64,000 nucleotides of DNA from Lumbricus rubellus (Eukaryota > Annelida > Clitellata > Crassiclitellata > Lumbricidae), in assembly GCA_945859605.1 (NCBI GenBank), contig OX243817.1, forward strand, positions 24,868,801 through 24,932,800. Direction: 5' to 3'. The position numbers and the translations under genes are program-made. This document shows positions 1 to 31,087 of this stretch, in pieces (the stretch's first letter is position 1; each line of letters begins with the position of its first letter). A model generated the notes under the pieces. The model saw nothing but the letters and a program-made list of their open reading frames with translations. It did no database searches and was not told where the DNA came from.

Positions 1-1341
1 GACCATTTTTTTAGTCATCCGGTCCAAAATGCCCGAAAATTTTTCATACATTTTTTTTAGTTTTCTTGGTCTGCTTGCCCGAAAACCAGACTTGCCCGAA
101 ATTTGGGGGGGCATTTGCCCCTCTGGACCCCCATCTCCTACGCCTATGCCTTCCATCTAACTCCGACACTGCTCGCACTTTGGCAGTGCCAAACCTGGAT
201 AAAAGAGGAGGGCGACGCTATAGGCCTAATGATCTTTGTTATCACACAGTGTCGTTAATCTAAAACAACGAAGACGTAGTCCTATACCCCACATATACAT
301 GTAGTCAAACTACATCTGGCCACCAGAACTTTGGAACTGAATTTGCTCGAACCTTCCTTATCGATTTCGCTTTACCTGATTAGCCTACCGGCAAGGACAA
401 TTAATCCTTGGCCTACCGGTAAGCCTAGCCTAAGCAGCGTCGACTATGCGCCTACAACGTAGCGACCTGCCGGGCCTGGTATAAGCTTAAGATCCTTGCG
501 TCCAGAAACTAGTAGATGGATCGTCGACAGCGAGTATTTGATCAATTACTATTCTGTGTATTTTTCAGCACCAGAGATCTTAGGCTACATGCATGCAGTA
601 ACCTTCGTGCAGTAGCCTAATCGATATTTAGGCCTATGACCTCGACAATTCGGCACGCGAGTTGTGCCGCTATTATCCTATAGGAGGGTCAACAAAGAGT
701 CCTATGGTATGATGTAAGTAGGTCGACTTCAGTTGTATGTGTATAGGCCTACATTGTATTATTCAGAAGTATCTTATAGGCGGCGCCTAACTTAACGGGT
801 AGAAACACTGTTGACCTCGCTGCTTACTCCTTTGAGGGGAAAATGTGATGGTGCTGGATATATAATGTAGGCTATGTATGCATTTATAGTGTAGTGATGT
901 TATTAGAATCAAATAATACAGAATCACACAATAATTACTTATATTGTTTACTAGCTGTACCCGGCCACGCGTTGCTGTGGCTGAAAAGCCCGTCCCCTGC
1001 CCCCACCCTCCCTTCTTCTGTCCCTCCCTACCTACATTCCCCTGCCTCCCCTTCCCCTCCCCTCCCCATCCCCTCACGCCTCCCCTTCCCTCCCCTTTCC
1101 TCTCCTCTCTCTCCCTCTTTCCTGCCCTCCTCCCCCTACCCCTCCTCCGTCCCTTCCCCTTGAAAGAATTAGACAGCCGGTCAGATTAGCTGCAAATGAA
1201 ATCAAGACAGTCGCGAAATCTTACTTAATTATATTTTCTGTCACCAGATGACTGCTTGTCTTTCTTATATTTCCAGAGTAATTTTATTCGGCTGATGCTA
1301 GTCGCGATAACTGCCCTTCAAGTACCGGGTACCTTAGTACC
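1..1341. other. intergenic DNA upstream of the LysA-like gene
   Basis: I see no supported coding exon here. The first 150 bases contain a degenerate pair of GCCCGAAAA words and a run of G followed by GCCCCTCTGGACCCCC, which resembles the end of an old transposable element. The rest is AT-rich DNA with scattered AGGCCTA words and a pyrimidine-rich stretch near 1 kb. The promoter of the downstream gene presumably lies here, but no core element is convincing. Confidence 0.5.
985..1160 (+). repeat. CT-rich (CCCCTCCC-type) low-complexity tract
   Basis: About 175 bases are almost purely C and T on the plus strand, with repeated CCCCTCCCC and CCTTCCC words. It lies about 180 bases upstream of the first LysA-like exon. 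It could be an ordinary microsatellite or a polypurine/polypyrimidine promoter element; the sequence does not decide. Confidence 0.7.
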
Positions 1342-19621
<18,280 letters not shown>

Positions 19622-19659
19622 CATCTACATTCTACACTTGTTGAAGCAAATTGCATTCC

Positions 19660-19665
19660 AATAAA
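19660..19665 (+). terminator. polyadenylation signal of the LysA-like gene
   Basis: AATAAA occurs 39 bases after the stop codon at 19619-19621, followed by GT-containing sequence. This would give a very short 3' UTR. Further AATAAA words lie beyond. Confidence 0.55.
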
Positions 19666-19699
19666 GCAATGGTTGTAGACAATTGATGTTGTAAGGAAC

Positions 19700-21367
19700 T
19701 TCCTAGAATTACTTCCCTAATATTTGTTTCTGGTGCAGATTTTATGCTTTGAAGCCCGTGCCAAAGTAACACTTGAGAGTTTCACCAGAGCAACTCTACT
19801 TTTTGTTTAGGTGATTCATGATCTATGGCGGTTTGTATGACAAAGTTGTGAATTTCAACTGGAAAGATTTAGATATCCGTAGAGCAGCAGAAACAAATTA
19901 CTTTAAAATTTACGTATTTATGCAGAAAATGAGTCCACTTTTTGAATTTAATAACAAAACAAAAACAGATATCATAGTTCTAAACTTTTCAAAGTTGAAT
20001 ACAGAATATTACCTTCAGTGATATAATTTAATCTAGTTTATCTGTGATTTCTAGGCTATTTATAATTTTATATTTTTGCGATGCATTTAGATGTTCATTA
20101 AATGGATGTAAAGCATGGGCTTCATGTTGTCAATAAAACAATTTCCGTTATAAACTTAAGCATACCTCGTTGTATTTAACACAAAACTTCTGCTGTAACA
20201 CCGTCATGGACTTCAAAAGTAGTACACTTATAAACTTCTAATGGTTCCTAATGTAGCTCCCAGTTGTAAGCAGGGTTCAGTGTATTTTCAATACAGTATT
20301 CCAGGGCAAATGTTCAATTTATGTGGGTCACTTGAAAAACTGCAAAAATTGAACGTAACCAGATGATTTGAAAAACTATTGGCCAACAAGGCCTTCTTCT
20401 ATATCTTCATATAATGTGCTTAGGACTTTTCAATGGTGCAACAAAGGCATAAAATTAGCTGTACAACTGGGCCCACCGCATTGGGTGCCCAAAGCCGGCC
20501 ATTCACCGCCACTCTACAGTCTACAACTGGCCCGAGCATTAGCTAGCAACTGCATACCATTTATAATGTAAGCTCTGAATTCTAGCAAACAGTCAAGTAA
20601 AACCACCGGGAACAACAATAATTACCTTTAAAGATAACAGACTACCTTTCAATCCTGGGCCGTGGGACAAAATTAAAATCTAAGTTTTTGAGCAATTCTC
20701 TGCATTTATTATGCTACACGTCAGCTGTGGCCAAACACCAGCAGCAGTTCCAATAATATTTCAAGAAGCAGGCTAAGAGAGCAAGTAGTACAGAACAAAG
20801 ACTTTTGTATGAAGACTTTGTACACACACAATATACTGTGTCTACAACTTTATTCCTTAAGGAATACCCTGCTGTTTAGTTTAGTATGTAAGGCGCCCTG
20901 TAACGGCATGGCTGTGTTAGGGCGCCATAGAAGTCGTCAATGTTATTATTATTATTAGAAGGGCAACTCCTGGTGTGGCCATGCATAAACGTCTTCGAAA
21001 AAGTAAAATATACATCTAAATTTATATTCTTACTTTGTTTTTTTATTATTTATATCTTCCTGAATCGTTAATCGAACTTCGCATATTACCAGTTATTGTC
21101 AACTGCGACGATCGAATGAAGGTGAAGATTAGCCGAGCAAAGCATCGTAGGGTTATCACAAAATCGTATCCTAAATCAGTCTAAAATGGAACGGACCTAG
21201 GATGCTTTATCGTTTTACGGGTTGCCGTTTTCCTCCAGCGGAAAAAACGGCCAGATGCCTAAGTAAGCCGGTAATTCAAAGATTACAGTTAAACGTATTT
21301 GTTATCGTCATGACTTCTCCTTCGGTGGTCGTAGAAATTGAAGCGTGAAGAATAAGCGTCTGGCAAT
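19700..21367. other. intergenic region and CHMP4 3' UTR
   Basis: No coding exon is supported. A retroelement tail (GGCGCCATAGAAG then (TTA)n) lies at about 20890-20955. Minus-strand AATAAA words (TTTATT on plus) at about 20849 and 21042 could end the CHMP4 transcript. Confidence 0.5.
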
Positions 21368-24300
21368 TTATGAAGCCCACATCTCGAGCTCTTTCATGTC
21401 GTCATCGTCGGCTGCTGCCGCCGCCGGAACGACTTTTCCTACACACGAAGAGGGTAAAATTGTAAGCCACAAGTCTATTTATTTATTTATTTTTAAATCA
21501 TGTAACTGTACATTTCAAAAAGGAACTCCACTGTTCATTTGCTTGTGTCATTTTGGCAGGATTTATAAAAAAAACAATCTAGAGTTGAAATTATAGTCGT
21601 GGATTTAAAGGAGTCAAGACCAACAGGAGTTACCCCATATCCAGCAGACCTATAATTTCATCAAGCATTCTTGAAGTACCTACACATCATTTAATGAAAA
21701 ATCTGTAGCTGCTGGATGTACTCAATAAGCGCAGAGTGCATCCTCTTGTAACCAGGGTTACATGTTGAAAGCCTGATACAGTCATACTAGTGTACTATTA
21801 ATTTTAACATAATGCACTGTCTCACCTTTTGCTGGTACAGAAGGCTGGATGGTAGGCACAGATGGAAGACTATCAACAGCTGGACCAACATCCAGGAGCT
21901 TGTCTTCTAATTCTTCTTGTTCCAGTTCTTCAAGTTCCGCCAGGAGGTCATCCTAAAAATTAGACAATCGAAAATAAGCCGATAAGAGACATGAATCTTT
22001 AAGCAATTTAAAACTGATCTATTAACAATAGTACCCTATCGTGTGCCCGTTATGTTGTCCAGAATCTTTTTCATTGTCCTATTGAGACTTAATTAGTGAC
22101 TATAATAGCATAGCAGCTTGGAGGAAATTGGCAATCACAGAAGAAGGAATTTGCAACACACTTAAGACTATCTGCCATGGCCATAGTGAATAACGGGCAA
22201 CAAAAAGTGGATTGTTCCGAATTAATTAAAGAATCATTGCAAGAGATCTATTATAATATATATAAGATTCCATTGCCACGTAACTCTCAAGACAAATTAC
22301 GTAGCCTTACCTCATCAACATCTTGCCCGAAGCCAATTGGATTGGATATGGCGTCAGAAATTTCGTTGGCAATTTCCTGCTGTTCTGCAACTTCGTCCAT
22401 CAGATTATGAACGTCATCAACATTCCTAACGAACAAAGTAAATTCAATCCAGACGTAAATTGTCATCAATATTGTGTGACGCTGCATCCTAGATGCTACC
22501 CTGCATGAATATTCTAAATAGTGGAGGGTTGGGGATTCAAACTTGCACCCCTTAGCAGTAAGCACAGCTATAACGAGCATGCTGACAGTACACTGTTGGT
22601 GGAAAGATCAGGTGGCAAGGGAGAGGACTCATAAGCAAATGCCTTCAAACTGCTCAGATGACTTTATTCTTCTATTTGTGCTTGTTGAGGTGGGCTAATA
22701 CAATTTTCTAAGAAAAGATAAAGAAAGTTAGCACTTGTAATTTCCTCAGAATTATCCGTACATGCAGTTGCTATGCATGCAAAATCAACAAATGGACACG
22801 TTTTGCAAAAACGAATTCTGTAACACTAAAAAGTGAATCTGCATGTTTCTGAAGGGATTTTAGATACACTAAAGATCACTAAAGCTTATTTTACTTTATG
22901 AATAGATTTAACCAAATCACAGCAAGATTCAACTTTTGAACTTCGCACAAAGATCCTGTTGTGCTGCTTTCAAATTAATTTTTAAAAATTCACAAAACAG
23001 ACTCACATGTTTTTGTGAGCAGACTTGAGAGCTTTTGCCGCATCTCCCATCACTCGCAAGACCTCCGTGTTTGTCGACGCGTTTTCCAGTGCTTCTCTCT
23101 GGAATTCGATCGTGGAAAGTGTGCCGTCAATCTGCTGCAACTGCTTTTCATATCGCTTCTTTCTCTTTAGAGCCTGGATGGCGGCTGCAACCACGAATAC
23201 GTTAACATCGTTTAAATTAAATCATTTAAATCGGAACTCGAGGCTTTACTGTCGCTGTTATAACTGCGTGAGAGACAAACTAGATTCAGATCAAACTGAA
23301 ATTAATCTCAGACGCGGAGATTAAGCTACTGGAGTACTAAATCTTGATATGCAAGATCCTTAACCCTTTAATGCCGAGATGGTAGTAAAATGGTATGGGA
23401 AATCCTATACCCTACGGCATTAAAGGGTTAAGCATGCGATGAATGTCTTCAATTCCAAACAATCCAATCCAAGAGAAGTGCCAGTGAGTTAAAACGAAGG
23501 AACAATAAGTCTGCAAAGCATGTTTTCAAGAAATTCCTTAGATCTGGAGTTTTGTAAGTGGCTTCTCCATTTCAAAACTTCACATGGAGTTTTATGAGGG
23601 GCTGACCATATATTGTGTAAGCAGGGAGGGGATGGGGTCACCGTGTTTAGGCGATTTGCGTACGGGTGCGTACGATGGGAGAAGGGGCCCTGACCAAATG
23701 TATGTATGCATTTCTAACGCTAGTCTATCGATAACTCTGTATTATCCTATAATTGCCTGATGGAATTTGATTACATAACAATTAAATCCTGTTCAGATCT
23801 AATCAGCAAACCATAATGTAGTTAACAAATCCTAGCTTGCAAATATAATGTTAAATAAACATAAATAATAGCCTATGATAAAATAAATGCTTTATAGATG
23901 ACTTTTAGATAATTAGCTTTGTAGGGGATGGATGATAGAGAAGCTTATTTGTACAAATTGCAAAGGGGGTGGGGAAGGAGGTTGAAGGCATGATTTCTTG
24001 CATACGTAATATATGGATGGGCCCTAGGTGGCTGCTCCATTTAAAATCTTCATGTGTAATAACTTCAAGATGCGTGTCTTGTGTGAAGTAGTTAATTGTT
24101 GAATGATCAGTAACCAAATAATTATTATCTAATTAAATTAGTTTGGTAGCCAATTCTAAAATTCTAAAAAACTCGGAATCAACATGTTGCTGATTCTAAT
24201 TAGAAGTTGCTTAACTTCTAATAAAAATTTCACAATTCGCTGCATAATTCAAGATGCGGGACCTTGCCTTAGTTGCCTACATATTATTTCCTAACTTATT

Positions 24301-25732
24301 TTTGCAAGATGCTTTCATTGTAAATAATACAAAATAAAAAAGAGCTTTTACGTTTCTATCATGAATATCTTTGAAAGAAGAATTTTCTTCAGCTATGACA
24401 TGGTTAAGACTATAAAAACTGTTCACTAGTTAGTTTCAACTAGTTAGCTAAACTGGAAAGAGCCCGTTTTGGCAATACTTAACCAGTTGGGCACATGTTT
24501 CCATTGGATGGGTCACAACTAGATGATACAATACTAGGGACAAGCAGGATCCTGAAGTATGATTATCAAAAGGTTCCATAAATATTATTCATGACCTCGC
24601 AACCTCTATACTTCCGAGCTTCTGGGTATTTCTTTGACCGTTTTCCGCAAGCGTTTGAAAAAAACAATTCTTTTGGATCGTGGTTTGTTGCTGTATGTAT
24701 CAGGTCAAGAACACCTCTGAACGGTTCACCATACTAGAGGCGCTTTATAAATGTTTAAATACAATACAATACCTCTGAGTCTGAGCTTCTCTTGGAGTGG
24801 TACTAAATAAGTCTGCGATTTCGATTCCAAATATGCAAGAACTAACATTGCAGGAAGTCAAACCCAAAAAACCACAAGTGCCAAGATTACAAAAACTCAC
24901 AACATCACAATAACTGACATTACAGAAAGAAAAAGAGAAACAACACTACAAAAACCTAATTAATGACATTAGAATAACATATCGAACGCATGATCCCTCA
25001 GATCGTTATTTCAAGATGATGCCAAATATGTTATGACAAAAGCTGTAATAATGCTTTCATGAGACATTGAATAGTTGTACAGAAATATAGTCAAATATGT
25101 ATACACAATAACTGAACAACAGAATCTAACAGTGCTCATCAATGTTTGGCATTTCAGTAACTTCACAGTGCCCAGCATTTATCAACAGTGACAGCAAACC
25201 ACTGCAGTATACCACCATATAAGTTATTTTATGGCAAAAGTATAGCCTTCTGAACTACATGTGCGAATATGTACACATTTACTGTGGGTAACTAATGCCC
25301 ATTGCCTAGAGAGACACATGCGGTCTTCTTTGTCCGAACTAGCTAGGCCAACGCCCATGCCTATACAGCCAGTACTTTTGTTCCATTCTGTTGTGGAACA
25401 CAGTCAATCGTGTACAATTTATTTGTTCTTTAGATCTAGTCTTTGACAATTTTTATGCATGTAATCGACGGAAAATTTACAATAATTAACTCTCATATGA
25501 TAAATGACGTCATAATGAACAACTGCTGATTCACATAATTACAATACAAACCTCTTTTATTTTTCGTTCCGTTCTTCTTTGCAATACCAATTTCCTGTTC
25601 GATCTTTTTCTCTAGGAAATCCGACTTTTTCTGAAGCATTTCCTCCGTTTCTCGAAGCCGTTGAATGGCATCTTGAGGAGTAGGGCCTTTATCGCCCTTC
25701 CTACCAAACATTTTATTAATAATGCTGCTCAT
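21368..25732 (-). CDS. CHMP4: charged multivesicular body protein 4 (ESCRT-III Snf7 subunit)
   Basis: Exons in transcript order: 25732-25552, 23184-23007, 22425-22311, 21952-21826, 21438-21368. These total 672 nt and encode 223 residues, the usual CHMP4 length. CHMP4/Snf7 polymerises on membranes to drive budding and scission in multivesicular body formation, cytokinesis and membrane repair. Visible features: N-terminal GPTPQDAIQRLRETEEML; helical core KNKR/AAIQALKRKKRYEKQL and GTLSTIEFQREALENA; then NPIGFGQDVDE; and the C-terminal DDDDMKELEMWAS helix that in this family binds ALIX Bro1. All splice sites are GT..AG and phases agree. The ATG has A at -3. It is divergent from the TPD52-family gene. 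Which vertebrate paralogue (A, B or C) it matches cannot be decided. Confidence 0.96.
23360..23431. mobile_element. piggyBac-like TTAA hairpin micro-MITE (copy 1), CHMP4 intron 1
   Basis: A 72-bp near-palindrome: TTAACCCTTTAATGCCG at left and CGGCATTAAAGGGTTAA at right. TTAA ends followed by CCCTTT are typical of piggyBac-type elements. The interior matches the copy at 30845-30908 in inverted orientation. Confidence 0.75.
23557..24060. repeat. two diverged direct repeat words in CHMP4 intron 1
   Basis: GTGGCTTCTCCATTTCAAAA near 23557 is echoed by GTGGCTGCTCCATTTAAAAT near 24028. Both are followed by a CTTCA.ATG word. This hints at an old dispersed or duplicated repeat; boundaries are not visible. 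Confidence 0.35.
24590..24775 (+). mobile_element. LINE 3' end with (ATACA)n tail, CHMP4 intron 1
   Basis: A degenerate frame ending SLTVFRKRLKK, a typical LINE ORF2 C-terminus, is followed by CACCTCTGAACGG, GAGGCGCTTTATAAATG and (ATACA)n. It is antisense to CHMP4 and 5' truncated. Confidence 0.65.
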
Positions 25733-27016
25733 TGTCACTGGTTCCCTGCGTCTATGATTAGTTGTTTACGGATAAACTATATGAAAGAAATTTACCGAAA
25801 AGCTAAAAGTAAAGAGGATATTTATAATAAACAGATCACTTGAGTTAATTTAAAAATAAAAGTAAACTTCAGTCAACCTCATAGTGTGTATTACTGCTAT
25901 GTGACTATTAATAGCATCACTGATTATAGAGATAGCGAAGATGCGACATAAAATAGAGTAAGCATAACTATTTAGTAGCGCTATCATTTTTTAATTACCA
26001 AAAAGGATATGTTTTTCCAAATATATTTCCCATGTCACATCCTCGCCATCTCTATGAGCTTTTAGAGACTCTAATATTTTTGAAAGCCAAGCGCGTTTGC
26101 AAATGGCGAAATAAAGTCCATAGGCTTACTCAGCCTACTTAACAGCTGTAAAACAAACACTTTTAGCATTTAATTAGACTCATCTTTTAAATGCAAAGCT
26201 AACACGTAAAGAATTTTAATTTAATTCTGCATGTTATTTAAACCTGACAATTGTTCACATTTTTCTGAATAGCATGTTGAGTGACGTTCTCTGAGAGGGG
26301 NNNNNNNNNNNNNNNNNNNNNNNNNNNNNNNNNNNNNNNNNNNNNNNNNNNNNNNNNNNNNNNNNNNNNNNNNNNNNNNNNNNNNNNNNNNNNNNNNNNN
26401 NNNNNNNNNNNNNNNNNNNNNNNNNNNNNNNNNNNNNNNNNNNNNNNNNNNNNNNNNNNNNNNNNNNNNNNNNNNNNNNNNNNNNNNNNNNNNNNNNNNN
26501 CTCTGAGAGGGGCGCCAAGTATTATTATACACTGATATAGCTTCCTTGCGGGGTGCGTCATGGATGTAAATGGGGCGCGTTAAAATTACAAACATTTTAT
26601 AGAGCTTTACGAAGAAACATAATATTTAGATATTCAGATTCTACACCTATAGACGTCATTACAATTCACGACCAACGTCGTGGCGAAGTGTAATAATTTA
26701 TTTTAGCAAACCGCGTTTTAAAAAACTGTAAAAATGTAATGTGCCATGTAGTATGATTTCAATGCCCCAATCGAAACATTTGAACGATAGACATAATTGT
26801 CCGTTCGTTAGCTTAAAGTGAAAATACATTTAATTTTCAATCAGCTCACAGAGGGCTCTAAGTTCTTAGATGACGTAATTTTGAAGAATCTGTCGATTTA
26901 CATAAATATGTATTTTAATGTTGCCGAACTTTTAGAAAAACTTTAGTTTGCTTATTTTTTCTATTTTGTTGGTTGCTGATGATAGCATACCTGATCTCTG
27001 AACTGTGCGTTCAACT
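25733..27016. promoter_or_regulatory. shared upstream interval of CHMP4 (-) and the TPD52-family gene (+)
   Basis: The two start codons are 1.28 kb apart and point away from each other, so both promoters must lie here or in 5' UTR exons within it. I see no clear TATA box or CpG-dense block. The 200-base gap limits analysis. Confidence 0.45.
26301..26500. other. assembly gap of 200 N
   Basis: Exactly 200 unknown bases, probably a placeholder length. Both edges carry the same 12 bases CTCTGAGAGGGG (26289-26300 and 26501-26512), so the contigs may overlap or the gap may sit in a SINE-type tail. Reading frames spanning it are meaningless. Confidence 0.98.
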
Positions 27017-30000
27017 ATGAATAATAACGCTGCTTTACAGCTGAACAAATCGGAAGCAGGTAAAAGCTTTTACAAGAGTATGTAGGATTCGGGGCACCAT
27101 CCCCCATTTCTAAGATCAAAGATTTATCTAATTGGCTGCTCCAACTCTTAACAGCTTCTAAATTTCAGCTTATTTACGAACTCATCGTGAAGTATGAAAA
27201 GTTCATGTACAGAGATACGATGGACAGAGCAGGACGAATTTAGGTAAACACGAAGACTGAGTCACCGTACTCCAAACAATATGGCCACCGTAGATGCGTG
27301 CATAACAGAGCGGCCCGACATAGGCCTAATATTTCCGCGAAAATTAAAGGACGCTTCAATTTCAGCAGAATGACTGCACTAAACCCTAAAACTAACCCTA
27401 ACCGACCCTCACGGCGCCTAACCTGAGCCCTAACCGACCCTCACGCTTTGCATGTTGAGATACATGCTGCGATGTCGTCGACCGGCCGCGTTCTAATTTT
27501 ACGGCATTCGTTGGCAGCCATATTGTTTGGAGTACGGTGACTCAGTCTTCGTATTTACCCCGAAGGTATTTAGTTAGGTAGGCTTATCTGGATAATCTCG
27601 TATCGTATCTAACAACTTCTAAAGCGCCTTTCAAGACGCTTACAGTGCGCAGTTGGCATTAATTGAAAAACCTGAGATTGAAGGAGGTGGAAGGACAGGA
27701 TGGGAGTTTGGAAAACAGAGCGCAATGAGAAAGCAGTAATATGAGAACAGAAAAGACATTGGGAAAAGTAAAAATAATCGGATAGGTAGGGCAATGAAGA
27801 GTATTTTAACACCTCCTCGTTGCTGATGTGGTCCTTCCAGGATATGCCCAGAATTGTTCCAAGGCATCTCCAAAGGAAGAAATTCAGCCTTTGCGAAATC
27901 CTCTTGGTGCACTTCCATGTTTCGCATTCGTACATTGCTGTTGGGATCACTACGAAATGATAGCATGTATTAATTATTCGCGAGATGTTGAAAATATTTT
28001 TTTCTGTTTAGACGAGGAACTTTTTGCCAGTTCGTCTCCAGTCTACGTTAGTCCGTCAAGTCCTGTGTCTTCTCCCTCATCGCCTTCCTTCTTCTCCTTT
28101 GATACGTCGAGGCAGCAGAGGGAATGGCGGAAAGCACTAACCAAGGTACAGTTCAGATGTGTTTTGTGATATCGTTTCCATAATAACGCAAGCATTGTTT
28201 GACTTGTTGACCTAGAAAGTCATGGGGGATAGAATTACGTTTAGCGTAATTTGTTTAGGATCATAGAATTGACAGTGTGAGAAGTGAATGCATCTTTAAT
28301 TACTAAATTTTGAATATCAGTCACAATGAAGAGTTATGGGATCACTTTTGAATAAATTTTATGCAAGAAGCATATATATGCCAATCGAATACATGTGGTA
28401 TTCTTATGCAAATTCAATACCCAAGCACCAGGATTTTTTCTACCATGATTAAAAGATGAGGAAGAAGAGGTGGTGGTTGTGGTCATAGTAAAGATTATAA
28501 TTATATGATTGATGTAAAAAAGTTTTGCTATGTTCAATTGTACATGCTATCATTATAAATCATATAATTTTAATATATGAAGTCTTATATAATATTTACT
28601 CCATTTCGCACAGGTCAGTGCAAGTTTTAATTGAATGTGCGTTGCCAGATATATGAATTTGACAGGCAGCATTTGTTTTCGTAGCTGGAGAAGGAAATAG
28701 AAACCCTGCAGACGACACTTGAGACGAAGTCGAGAGAAGTTGCTGAGCTGAAACGGAAACTTGGAATAACAAAGATCGACGAACTAAAGGAAGGTGTGCG
28801 CCACGGATATCAGTCACTTAAAGAGTCGGAACCGTAAGTGTGGCACTTTTTACATTGTTATTGAGTTTCTTATTTGTCTGTATGTGCACTTGTTATAGCG
28901 CCCCTTCAAGCTCTAGCTACTCAGAGGCGCTCCCGAATGCAGAGCGGACACTGCATTGGAGTTTTATGCCGAAGTGCAGAGCAATTGTGAGTGAAGGACT
29001 TGCCCAAGGTCCTTACGCAGCGAGGTGGATTCGAACCTCGAACCTTCCGGCTCCAAGGCAACGACGCCACCACTACACCACCATGCCCCACATATATAAC
29101 ACACCTTCAAGGTAATGTTCTCAGAAGCACTACCAGTAAATAAGGCAGCTTTTAAGTGCCAAAGGAACACAGTGGTGCGACCTCTGGGCACCAGGTGGAG
29201 TGCAGCACAGAGCCCATTCCAGGTTCTCGGGCCAACGACTGAGAAAGAGCGCCAAGTGCTGCATTATAGTAGTCCACGAGCGAGATACTAAGCGTTTGGC
29301 TTGATGAACCGATCGAAGGGCAGATCGTCGCTGGACAACAGATCTCCCACAGGTACATGGAAACTGGACCATCCATGCAGTGCCAGACCAATGATTTTGT
29401 GCAAGAAATCTTCAGATGATATATAGGGAAGACTGTTCCAAGATGGTGCAACACAGGAGAAAGTAATTTTCATCAGAACCAGCCTGCAGGATTTGTAGGT
29501 GATTTGTGATGAGGATCATGGCTGATAATATCTGCTCCATTTGTGTGCTATGCAAATGCAGAAGTCCAATCTGATGTGAGTTCATTGAGTTCTTTTTATA
29601 TCTTTCATCAAGCACAGTTTGTAGTGATTTTTGTAGTTGCTTTATGTTGAACTCATGAAACTGAATTAGAAGATGGATTACACGCAGGTTATGAATGGGT
29701 CTACTGATAATAAATAAATAAATAAATGAATATTAACTGAGGACTTTACTTGCATTTTGCAGAGTTATCAGGACAAATGCCGCATTCAAGACATTTGGAG
29801 ATTTTGCTTCACAGAAACTTTCGGACCTCAGGTTGTTCAGCTATGCTTTTCCAGATTTCTTCCAAAAATCTGCCACTGCACTGTAGATTGCCATAGCTAT
29901 TCAGATTCGATAGCTTCTAATTTTTTTGTTATTATCTTGTGCACTAGACGTCGTAAGATTGAATTTATGAGAATTGCAATTTCATTGCGTGGTTATTACA

Positions 30001-31057
30001 TTTGATCACCCTTATTTATAACAGGGCGATTTGATTACTGTAAATAAAATTAAAATAGTTTCATAAAGGATTTTCAATTCACAGTTGTGGTTAGCATGCA
30101 GTTGAATGTAATGAAGACAGATCTATACTTTGTGTTGTAACTGCCTTTTTAGAAGCGTTGGGTGATCGCTAGATTAAAAATTAACATCGTATGCTTTAAA
30201 GTTTAAAATGCTTAAATTTAGGATTGTAGAATTTGAGATTTGTATTTTGATGTTGTAGAAACTCGACTGCAGTAAAGTCGGTTGGTGATAAAGTCGGAGA
30301 GGCTTATACTAACGTCAGAGTGAGCACCTCGCTATTTCAGAAAAAGCATTTAGGAAGGAACCCTGTTGAATTTAATGTTTTCTCTACAGGATTTTGTTCT
30401 AAGGATTGAAAACGCTTATCAAGATTAAGATTGAAGATAGGCCATTCAAGTTGCTTATCACTAAGTTATAAGTTGTACTGACTGGTAAGACTTGGTGACA
30501 GCACATGGAGATTGGAGAAAGTGATAATTTTTGTTTTCAATTTACTGATTGGTATAGGTAACTAACTGACTGCTTAGTTAGTCAACTGACTGCACAACTG
30601 ACGTATTTGTTTATGTTAAACCAACCAGTTGGAATCACCTTTCTCAAGAGCTGTGGCTAGAAAATTTCCATTTGTGCCTTCCACAGTTTCGCAAGCACAG
30701 CAAATTATAATGTTGATAAATGTTGAATTGATAAATGTAAATGTTGATAAGAGGTATCGCCTTATTTAATTGTAACATTTAATTAATTATAAGGCATCTT
30801 TCTTCACTCGCAAATTTGATATACTTTCAAGCACGCGTATTATCTTAACCCTTTAATGCTGAAGGGTATAGGATTTCTCATACTACCATCTGGGCATGAA
30901 AGGGTTAATTGAGATTTTGTCTTGTCTGCTGCAGCGAAAAATCTCATCTGCCAAATCGGAAGGTGATGATGCTGATCAGCAATCATCGAGAAGTTCCGCA
31001 TCAGCGCCTCCTGTGGAGGAAGAAGAGAGAGCGTTTGGAGAGAAAGTGCCACTTTAG
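27017..31057 (+). CDS. tumor protein D52 family protein (TPD52-like)
   Basis: Exons: 27017-27059, 28012-28145, 28685-28833, 29763-29831, 30259-30319, 30935-31057. These total 579 nt and encode 192 residues, within the usual TPD52/D53/D54 range. These proteins are coiled-coil adaptors that self- and cross-associate and act in vesicle trafficking and secretion. Visible features: Ser/Pro-rich N-terminus; RQQREWRKALTK-LEKEIETLQTTL; then AELKRKLGITKIDELKEGVRHGYQSL, matching the family coiled coil; TFGDFASQKLSDLRNSTAVKSVGDKV, matching the conserved C-terminal block; and an acidic, Ser-rich tail. Exon 1 (MNNNAALQLNKSEA) is inferred from its ATG, good donor and exact phase match. Some family isoforms use other first exons, so this one is less certain than the rest. 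Confidence 0.92.
27243..27559. mobile_element. TIR element with telomere-like core, TPD52-like intron 1
   Basis: Terminal inverted repeats of about 42 bp (GGTAAACACGAAGACTGAGT at left; the right end reads inward with TACGAAGACTGAGTCACC) enclose CCTAACCGACCCTCACG repeated twice. No transposase. The target duplication is unclear. The same core recurs in the element at 44.75 kb. Confidence 0.7.
28890..29091 (-). mobile_element. tRNA-derived SINE (copy 1), TPD52-like intron 3
   Basis: On the minus strand: a GGCATGGTGGTGTAGTGGTGG head with A-box-like sequence, a B-box GGTTCGAATCC, a body TAAGGACCTTGGGCAAGTCC, and the 3' tail GGGAGCGCCTCTGAGTAG..CTTGAAGGGGCGCTATAA. Near-identical to the plus-strand copy at 32.8 kb. 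Confidence 0.9.
30845..30908. mobile_element. piggyBac-like TTAA hairpin micro-MITE (copy 2), TPD52-like last intron
   Basis: A 64-bp TTAACCCTTTAATGC ... GCATGAAAGGGTTAA hairpin. Its interior GGTATAGGATTTC...ACCATCTGGG is the inverted version of copy 1. It ends 26 bases before the last coding exon. Confidence 0.75.
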
Positions 31058-31087
31058 ATGGAACTTTACCATCACTGTCAGGGTAGC

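Noticed and set aside
26221..26595. Frames of about 84-124 codons spanning the N run
   Set aside because: They exist only because unknown bases contain no stops.
27385..27445. Chromosome end or true telomere
   Set aside because: Only two or three degenerate CCCTAA words inside a TIR element, with unique sequence on both sides.
29130..29480. 100-codon minus-strand frame in a TPD52-like intron
   Set aside because: No recognisable domain, competing overlapping frames, and repeat-like context next to a SINE.
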